A stretch of DNA of 64,000 nt from Nepenthes gracilis. Lineage: Eukaryota; Streptophyta; Magnoliopsida; Caryophyllales; Nepenthaceae. The position numbers and the translations under genes were made by a program. Of this stretch, positions 56,721 through 64,000 are shown in pieces (the first letter of the stretch is position 1; each line of letters begins with the position of its first letter). Where the stretch lies: NCBI GenBank assembly GCA_033239525.1, contig BSYO01000020.1, forward strand, positions 11,782,308-11,846,307, read 5' to 3'. A model generated the notes under the pieces. The model ran no database searches and was not told the origin of the DNA. It saw only the letters and a list, made by a program, of their open reading frames with translations.

Positions 56721-57200
56721 CTAGTTTTCCGTTTCCGAAATCTGCATGGCCTCCTGTTTCTCTATGCTAGGAGTGTTCAGGACCTCCTGCATGTCCCTCG
56801 AATATTGTTCCGGGTTCTGGGCAGCTGCTGCTCTAGCCAGCCAGTCTGCCTTCCAATTCTCTGTTTGAGGAACGTGAACCAGGGTCAGCTTGTCGAAGCC
56901 CTGGATAGCCTCCTTTGCCTTTGCCAGGTACCTCGCCAAGGAAGGGTTGTTTGCCTCAAAGCCCCCATTGACACAGTTGTGATTAATTGGAGTGTTTGTG
57001 GATCGCTTGACCTCTTGGCGAGCACTCCTTTGCCAATCGCAAGCCAACTAGTAGGGCCGTACTCGGCGACGTTGTTGGTCGTAGGGAAATCAAGTTTTAG
57101 GGAGTACTTGATCTCGTATCCATCAGGGGTCGTCAGGACCACTCCTGCCCCATTGCCACTGTCCGTGGACGATCCGTCCACGTGGAGCGCCCATTCTGGG
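56721..57200 (-). pseudogene. second RNase H domain of element C
   Basis: VDGSSTDSGNGAGVVLTTPDG (first 20 residues cited in part: VDGSSTDSGNGAG) and PTTNNVAEYG lie at 57184-57055. The end LVHVPQTENWKADWLARAAA lies at 56886-56827. It equals the aRNH-type domain of element A, with a frame change near 57050. Confidence 0.78.
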
Positions 57201-57499
57201 GCCCCACCGGGCCGTTCTTCGTTTTCGTTGGGCTGTTCTTCTTGGATTGGGGTCGTGGTCTCGATAATGAAGTCGGCGAGCTGCGCCTTTATGGTGGCGG
57301 TGCAGGTCTGAACTCGATGTCGAACTCGCCCAATTCAATCCCCCATTTCACCAATCGCCCCGAAACGTCGGGCTTTTGGAGTATGCCTTTCAGGGGTTGG
57401 TCCGTAAGGACCACTATGCGATGCGCTTGAAAGTATGGCCTCCCTTTATGTATTTGCGAAGATAAGGGCCAGCGCCATTTTTAGCGCGTGGGTAGCGAG

Positions 57500-59590
57500 T
57501 TTAAGGCCGATTAGTGTTTTGCTCACGTAGTAGACCGGCTTGGATATGATTCCGGCGCCTGAGGACGGAGGCGAGGACACTTCCGATCTTTGCTAGATAA
57601 AGGTATAGCTCCTCCCCATCTCTGGGCGACGCTAACAACGGTGGGCTGGCCAGGTACTGCTTCAATTCATCGAAGGCGGTCTGGCAGTCAGCCGTCCACT
57701 GAAATCCGTTAGACTTTGTCCCTCTTAAAGCTTTAAAGAAGGGCTGGTACTTGTCTTCTGACTTCGCGAGGAAGCGGGACAGAGCAGCCAGCCGTCCAGT
57801 TAGTCGTTGGACGTCCTTTACATTTCTCGGGGGAGCCATGTCGGCCCGGTGTCTTGATCTTTTCAGGTTTGCCTCGATCCCTCTTTGAGAGGCGATGAAA
57901 CCCAAGAACTTTCCCTGAGGCTACTCAAAGACACACTTGGCCGGATTCAACTTCATCTGTGGCGGAGCACCCCAAATGTCTCTTCAGTCGCGTATGTGGT
58001 CACCCGTGACTCTGCTCTTGGTGAGCATGTCGTCGACGTAGACCTCCATGTTGCGACCAATTTGCTTTTCGAACATCTTGTTCACTAGCCCATTTGGTAG
58101 GTGGCTCGGCGTTCTTTAACCCGAAGGGCATGACCTATAGCAATAGGTGCCACAGTCCGTCATGAACGAGGTATGCTCCTCGTCTGTCGGACTCATTCTG
58201 ATTTGATTGTAGCCTGAATAAGCGTCCATGAAGCTTAGCAGCTCGTGCCCCGCCGTGGAGTCAACCAACAGGTCAATCCGTGGCAAGGGAAAGCTGTCTT
58301 TTGGACAAGACCTTGTTGACATCGGTAAAATCGGCGCACATTCGCCATTTCGTTGCTCTTTTTAACCAGGGCGACGTTTGAGAGCGGTCAAGTCTTGGGC
58401 GCCCCTAATGAAACTGCGTCCAAAGAACTTCTTCACCTCCTCCCGAATGGCGATTAGTTTTTCGACGGAGTGGTTCCTCCGTTTCGCCCCGACCGGACCG
58501 CTTACGATGTGGATCAAGGCCGATTTGTGGACCATCACTTGGCTAAAATCCCGGGCATGTCATGGAGTCCAGCAAAAGGTCTGCGTTTCTTCGTAAAAGA
58601 CGCGTCGGTTAAATCGCGTAGTGGCCGGTGAGTGAGCCGCAAACGGACGCACTTGTCCGGTTCCCCTTGGTCAGTGGGACCCGGATCAGTGGCTTCACCG
58701 GGTTGTGTTTGTTGCAAGGTGGTCTCGTCTCGGTGATCGAGTTCTCCGCTATGTCGATCCCCGCCGCCAGGGGCTTGTCCCAGGCCATGTAGCGAGTCCG
58801 TGATGACCACGATCTCCCGGGACTTCTCCGGCGCCGTAGGCGTTGGGAATTTCATTTTTAGATGTGGAATTGGCGTGATTGCCCCAAACGGCTGTTAGGC
58901 ACGGCTCGCCTTGATATGGCGTTGTAAGCGAGAGGGCAAGTCAACCACTAGGAAAGTTAGCGTGCGACTTGCTATTTTGGGTAAGTGCCCGGGGTGACCT
59001 CCGAGTTGGATTGTCCCTTGAACAGGGCACGGTTCATTGTCAAGGCCGTATAAAGGTCCTTGGCGGAGGTTTTAGTTGATTCTTTCTTAGGCCTAGTCTA
59101 AAGAAACGCGTCCAAGTAAAGCAAGTCTTTAGAGCTTCCATTATCGATAAAGACTCGCTTCATTTGGTAGTCCGATGTACCATCTCGAAAGCAGTGTCGA
59201 GATTACAAGGGGGTCGACATGGGGAAGATTACATGGTTTGAGTCACAATCACTAAAGCTAATGATGTTGTCTTCTGTGCGTTGCTTCTTCCTCCCAGCCT
59301 GCTGCCCCTTGTTGTCATCTGGGCCCCTAGCAGGTCAGGCGTTGATCATGTTGACCACCCCCGCCGCAATCCTGTTTCGGGGAGGTGTTTGTTCCCGTCT
59401 TTCTTCGTTGGCCGCCCCTGAGTTCTGTCCAGGCCCCTTGACAAACCGGGTGAGGTGTCCTCTGTGGATCAAGTCCTCAATTTCCTTCTGCGAGCGCTTT
59501 GCGGTCTTGATCGAATGGCGCGTGAGAGGTGGAAGTCCACTGATGATTTAGACTGATTTCCGAGTCCTTCTTCGGCGCCTTTGGCCACTT
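57500..59590 (-). pseudogene. protease, RT and first RNase H of element C (broken)
   Basis: Protease sequence is eroded (58600-59550). RT shows EKLIAIREEVKKFF (about 58440), PRIDLLVDSTAGHELLSFMD (58283-58230), SGYNQIRMSPTDEEHTSFMT and the catalytic YVDDM at 58040-58026. The connection and first RNase H follow: RLTGRLAALSRFLAKSED (about 57815-57762), FQWTADCQTAFDELKQYL and ELYLYLAKIGSVLASVL. Stops at several points and indels at about 58130 and 57920 break the protein. RT keeps its catalytic motif, unlike element A. Confidence 0.82.
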
Positions 59591-60929
59591 CAAAATTTTT
59601 TCTCGCGGGACTGCATTAGAACATTGGAGCGTGTGTCTGTCAAGGGCGTGAAGGTGGTGGGCCCGTAGTCTCTGCGTTCTGGGGGCCCAGTCCGTCGTTG
59701 CTTCTGGCGGGAGGGTTCCCCGCCATTGTATTTTCTTTTCCCATCACCAGGGTACGGCCGAGGCTGATCCGCCCTCTCAGGACGTTTTGCCTCATTGGCC
59801 TCCTCTGCTGCCGCGTAGGCCCTGGTGATGGTTTCCGCCTCGCGGAAAGTCTGAGGATTTTTGTGGGCAAGGTGCTTGAAAAAGTCACCGTAAGTCAGTG
59901 CTGAGATGAAGCTGCCCAACTTCATCTCCTCAGTGATCCTGGGAATCCTCGGCCCAGCCCACGAAGGCGATCCGGGGAAGCGCGAAGTGGGTTCTCTCCG
60001 TTTGTTTTTTATGGGAGAGGTGCCACGGCTGTTTCTCTTCCCGCCGACTTGATGCATCTTGGGCCGGGGAAGAGGTTCGTGAGTTCACGGAAGGCTCTTG
60101 ATCGTGCACGAAGGGGAGATGGTGAAGGCAGTTTTGGCATCTCCCTTCGGGGTGAGTGGAAAGCAACGGCACATTGCCGAGTCCTCTAGCCCTTGTAGAC
60201 TTAGATGGGTGCGGAAGTGATCCGGGTGGTCAACCGGATCTTGCCCCCATCGTATATATAAGTCAAGGGGCGACATTTTGAACTTGGACGGTAGAGGACG
60301 GCTTAAGATTTACTGCGTGAAAGGCGACTGTCCAAGTTGATGGCGCGCTCGTCGTTCTGGAACACGCGGTCCCAGATTTGGTCCACTTGTGGGTCGGCGC
60401 GAGTGGCGTTGTGATCTCTTGGAGTTGAGGAAATTCCTTAACTCCGTCTTGTCCCGGCGGGTTCGGCGATCGGTCGACTCACGCCGCCCCGGTGGATCCG
60501 CGATTCGGAGGCTCGCTCGGACCGTGTGATGGTGCTGCGCCCGAGAATATCGAGGATTTCTCCTTTCCAGGCTCTCTGTAGGAGACGTACTCCCGGGCGT
60601 TCCGTTGGCCTGTTCGGCCGGGAGCGCGGGAGGACGCCGGGCCGGATCGTTCCGGCTTTCGTAGGCTGCCGGCTTCTTCTTCCTCGGCCACCTTTTTTGG
60701 TGGCACGGCGAGATGATGGCTGGTGGAGCTGGGCGGTTGTTGCTCCTTACGTATGCAGAGAGTGGTTGGAGCGGCGATTGTGCTTTGCATACTGCTCGGC
60801 CGATTATTGAAAATAAGGTGGTGGAATCCCACCTGTGGCCCCGTTGGCCAGGACATCAGCAGCATGGTCCTGGTCGGGGCTAACGATCTCTCTGGCTGGA
60901 TCGCTGGCCTGTGCTCTCGTGTTCACCAT
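59590..60929 (-). pseudogene. gag of element C (broken)
   Basis: ATG at 60929 opens MVNTRAQASDPAREIVSPDQ. The capsid region has VDHPDHFRTHLSLQGLEDS (about 60240-60180) and LGSFISALTYGDFFKHLAHK (about 59920-59860). A basic part follows (RPERADQPRPYPGDGKRKYN). Frame changes occur near 60800, 60480 and 60080. The knuckle equivalent to that of element A is not clear. Confidence 0.8.
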
Positions 60930-60993
60930 CGTAGAAGCAGAAGGTGACAGAGAGAGTTAGTGCAGGTTTTTTGTGGTAGGCTTTTTGTAAGCG

Positions 60994-61013
60994 CTTCCCA
61001 CAGACGGCGCCAA
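60994..61013 (-). other. primer binding site of element C
   Basis: On the minus strand TTGGCGCCGTCTGTGGGAAG directly follows the 5' LTR. It is the intact form of the decayed sites in elements A and D. Confidence 0.85.
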
Positions 61014-62229
61014 TGATGCATACCTGGATCCTACTTCGAACGAATTCGGATTCTTCGAGGAGGCTGATCCGGCCGTTCGAAAGTAACGAACCACGCACAC
61101 CACTAAAGCAAACAAGAGGTCGGCGTTCACGGCGGGAATTAATCCCACCAAAACACTCCGACCTTCGAGTTAGTGTGACCTTGATGGAAGGAATCGAAAG
61201 ACAGAAAGAGCAATGAGAGAAGAGAGCGAGTGAAGAGTGTTTAGTCCCGGATGTCGATAAGGAGCGAGTCCTTCCTCGTATCCGGGATGGTGGGAAGGGA
61301 AGAACGCGTATGTCAACCCGTTCGTTGCCTTGAAGTTCGATCGTACTTGGAAATTTGGCTGCTGGGGACCAGAGCTCGTGCAGTTCTGGGAGTTTGCTCA
61401 AAGAGAAGTGAAGAATGTTATATGCTTGGGAAGATCTCAGAAAAAGCTCTCCTTTCTCTGTGGGGCGTGAGGGTTCTTATACAGCTCACCATGTTGGATC
61501 CTTGGGCAACAAGGTGATCGTTGTTTGGGCCACTGCACCGCTGGTTACTGTCGTGGACTGCTGGTCACGCTGGCTGCCCAGTTGCCGTGATCGGCACGTT
61601 TCTGGGTGCCGTTTGTCATGCTTGGCTCCTTCCTCTGCGGGGAGTGGGTGGCCACCTTCAAATGGAAGTAGGTGGCGTTGGTGGCGTGCCAGCCATGCCC
61701 CTGGTGGCTAGCCTTTCCGCCTCTATTGCGTGTCTCCGGCGACCGCATTAAATGCGTTGTAGGTTCCCGTTGCCCTTCTCCATCGTGGGTCTGTGCCCTA
61801 AAACTCTTGGGCTGGGCTGAGCGTGCGCATTGGTAGCCTTCATTTGGACTATGGGCCTGAAGCGAGTCAGGCCCATTCCTGTAGAAGGGCCAATTCTTGG
61901 GCCGAAGACGTAGAAGCGGGCGGTCAGCGCCCGAGTTGACCGTCAGGGTGACGGCCGCCCTCGTGGAGAGCGGCGGCGACCATCCCGATGGGCCGTGGGC
62001 CATAATGGAACAGCCCATCATTTGCAGAAGCCTCTGGAGGCCAACAAACCGGTCAGCGCCCGGGTTGACCGTTTTGAGCTAGGCCGCGCTGGATGGTGCG
62101 CTTGATGTTGACGTTCTTGGGCCTTTCACATTTCTGGGCCTATCTCCTTAGTGGGCCGTCAAGAACGTTGAGTGGCCTTCCTGGACTTCCGTTGACTTTT
62201 CCCGCCACCATTTTTGGTATCTGCCATCA
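61014..62229 (-). repeat. 5' LTR of element C
   Basis: 1216 bp. In plus orientation it begins TGATGCATACCTGG and ends TCTGCCATCA. It aligns with 50871-52092 but the differences come in clusters of short indels, often in GC-rich words. Confidence 0.85.
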
Positions 62230-62631
62230 TTTGTATATATTTTATTTATTTTTATAAAATATAAATTTATATAAAAATTAAATATATAAATCAATTTATT
62301 TATAAATTAGATGAAAATTTTATTATTATTAAATATTTATATTTTATATATTTTATGAAATAATAATTTTATAATTATATAATTTAAAATATAAAATAAT
62401 AATTTTATAATAATATATTTTTTAAAATATATTATATTAATAGAATCTAAAAAATTATAAATAAATATTTTCTAATATTTTTCTATTTTATAAAAAAATT
62501 TAATAATAAAAATTAATATAAAATAAAATTAAAAAATAAATTAAAAAACGTTGAAAGAAAAACAGAAAAATATAAAAAGGGGGGAGGAAGAGGGAACCCT
62601 GCCCATTGGATTAAATCCAATGGGCAACGTA

Positions 62632-62658
62632 CATGCGGCACAGTCGCTGTGCCGCATG
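62632..62658. repeat. perfect hairpin in the palindromic element
   Basis: Arm CATGCGGCACA (62632-62642) pairs with TGTGCCGCATG (62648-62658) across a 5-base loop GTCGC. It lies between two copies of the CCGTTGGATT-type palindrome. No U-tract follows, so it is not read as a terminator. Confidence 0.7.
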
Positions 62659-63034
62659 CAAGCGAAACAGGACCCCTTAATTCGGGAGAGCCCCCTGCCC
62701 GTTGGATTTAATCCAACGGGCAAGCCCATAGAACAGCCCCCCGAGCCCCGGTTAGGCATGTATCTAGGGCACGTTGCCTTGTACACATGAGAGGTATAAA
62801 GAGAAACTCAATGGTTTTTTGGTATGAAATTTTGAAATTTAGGATATAATCTATCTTCTAGAAAACCATGGATTAACCTTTTTGTGTGAAATAAGTATGA
62901 AATTAATGATTTTAAAATGAGTTTAGAAAACGATTTCACTATAATAAACTATAGAATAAATAAGAAAAGATCATATTAAAAGATATTTTATTTTATTTTT
63001 ATACTTTACAGTATCAATAATTCTGATTTAAATA

Positions 63035-63154
63035 TGATACGAGCACAAGTTCAAGGGGAGAGCCTACTCTAAAAAGATATCTTATAGGGGGAGAGCTCAT
63101 AAACTTATAAATTAGTGGTTCTGTTTCAAATTTTTTAACGTAGGACTTGCATCA
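63035..63154 (-). repeat. solo TRIM LTR
   Basis: On the minus strand it starts TGATGCAAGTCCTACGTTA, contains TTATAAGTTTATGAGCTCTC and ends GAACTTGTGCTCGTATCA. It matches the LTRs of the TRIM at 17461-17859 in order and ends. No target duplication is clear. Confidence 0.65.
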
Positions 63155-64000
63155 TTTTTCTCCCTTCGTCAGCCGCAAAACTCAGCAATTGCACTCTATA
63201 GTACTTCTCTCGACGGTTTCACTTTACTATGCTTTACTCCGTCCCGACGCACCGATAACAAGTCAACCCCTTCACAGATAATCTTTACAGATCAGAACCC
63301 TCTGCAGGTGGTATTATCCGAGCTATTTTATTCCCATCACAGCTGTGGGATGGGATTGAATAAAAAGGTGCACTCAAACCTCACCCACTTTAAGTTGTAG
63401 GGTAGTTGGTAGCCAACAAAAACAACAAAATTATGTTATGGAAAGAGCTTTTAACCAATATGGCTTTGCCCTAGACAAGGTCACCAAACTTGTTGGAGGA
63501 TTTTGTCAAATTGGCCATGGGATCAGCAAAGCTCATCAGAACCAAAGTTGCTCTCTTGACAAACAAAAAAGGCTAAACATAAGCCATAAAATAAAGTTTA
63601 TTTTAAAAATGATCATAAAATTCTTAAAAAATGAACCAACTATTCAAAAAAGATATATATATCATACTTTCAAAACTAAAAGACAAGATCAAATAAAAAA
63701 GCAAGGTTCAAGAGGATATAAATGGGTGAAACCATTGTTTCAATACAATACTGCTGATTCACCACAATCAAAATAAATGCCATCGCATCAAAAGAGACCA
63801 TTAGATGCCTATGGAGCTCCCTCTCTCGTGTTGGCATCAGAGGATCCTGCTTCTCCCAAGGTTTCTCATCCACACCATCATCTTTAAAAAATTTAATAAT
63901 TAAAATTTAAACACTATATAATAACATGTAAATAATTATTTTTATTAAAAATATTTTTAATATTTGACTTAATATTTAATAAATATTAATATTTTAATAA
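63155..64000. other. unassigned sequence at the right edge
   Basis: A 112-codon plus frame (63438-63776) and a minus frame (63873-63676, PWEKQDPLMPTRERELHRH) exist, but no family was recognised. The minus frame has the look of a short exon and could belong to a gene beyond the window. Confidence 0.35.

Larger units (their letters stand above)
50871..62229 (-). mobile_element. Tat-type Ty3/Gypsy LTR retrotransposon (element C)
   Basis: Read on the minus strand: 5' LTR (62229-61014), PBS, gag, protease, RT with YVDDM, RNase H, second RNase H, integrase, tandem arrays, antisense gene (on the plus strand), array, 3' LTR (52092-50871). TTTG flanks both ends (50867-50870 and 62230-62233), a short target duplication; 5 bp (ATTTG) is possible if the terminal A is shared. 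The AT-rich host element continues on both sides. Younger-looking than element A, but all frames are broken by small indels. Confidence 0.88.
50073..62750. mobile_element. AT-rich palindrome-bearing element, split by element C
   Basis: Outer ends are imperfect inverted repeats: CGGCCCCGAGGGGCGCTG (50073-50090) and the reverse complement of CAGCCCCCCGAGCCCCG (62734-62750). Inside lie palindromes with the arm CCGTTGGATT at 50100-50124, 50760-50780, 62601-62625 (variant CCATTGGATT) and 62697-62721. Very AT-rich sequence at 50220-50650 is repeated, in the same direction, at 62230-62560. So there are two units in tandem, the second one cut by the Gypsy element. GTTAG lies just outside both ends (50067-50071 and 62751-62755). 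No coding sequence is seen. It could be a dimeric MITE or a MULE derivative. Confidence 0.6.

Noticed and set aside
63438..63776. 112-codon plus-strand frame at the right edge
   Set aside because: Lys/Ile-rich AT-driven frame, no family recognised.

Overview
The window reads as nuclear DNA of a flowering plant, probably a dicot. It has spliced plant genes, AT-rich intergenic sequence and densely nested plant retrotransposons. No prokaryotic operons, ribosome binding sites, rRNA, tRNA or CRISPR arrays were seen. Most of the sequence is transposable-element debris; only two host genes can be supported.

Layout, left to right. (1) 1-3556: decayed repeat DNA, possibly the 3' end of a Copia element, with two short tandem repeats. 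(2) 3557-5130, minus: a two-exon C2-domain gene with an intact frame. (3) 5717-16388, plus: an old Tat-type Gypsy element (element A) with two diverged LTRs, broken gag-pol, and an extra gene on the opposite strand between the integrase and the 3' LTR. (4) 17150-20850, minus: an L1-type LINE missing its 3' half, with a small TRIM element inserted in its reverse transcriptase. (5) 21819-27170, plus: a Copia element (element B) with two 662-bp LTRs and a perfect 5-bp target duplication, but heavily frameshifted coding. (6) about 28.8-29.6 kb, plus: a decayed endogenous pararetrovirus (Caulimoviridae) reverse transcriptase fragment. (7) 29640-32784, minus: a truncated Tat-type Gypsy remnant (element D) in which gag is joined to integrase by an internal deletion. 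(8) 34611-48462, minus: an EMB514/DOMINO1-like gene whose two coding exons are separated by an intron of about 13.1 kb filled with repeats. (9) 50073-62750: an AT-rich, palindrome-bearing element split by a second large Tat-type Gypsy element (element C, 50871-62229, minus). (10) 62751-64000: a solo TRIM LTR and unassigned AT-rich sequence.

How the parts relate. Elements A, C and D share LTR starts resembling TGATGGGTA, and A and C share a PBS of the TTGGCGCCGTCTGTGGGAA type. Elements A and C both carry pol with a second (aRNH-type) RNase H domain and a long 3' region holding a gene in antisense orientation. In both, that gene has the same order of conserved parts: a domain like the plant 'putative gypsy type transposon' family, a W-K-N-[KR]-F-F-F motif, a variable acidic or proline-rich stretch, a phase-0 intron of about 72-75 bp, a coiled coil and a conserved C-terminus. 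It lies between two tandem-repeat arrays in both elements. This is the most system-like feature of the window.

All calls were made by eye, without database searches. Exon joins rest on reading frames and GT/AG sites. Ends of decayed elements are approximate.
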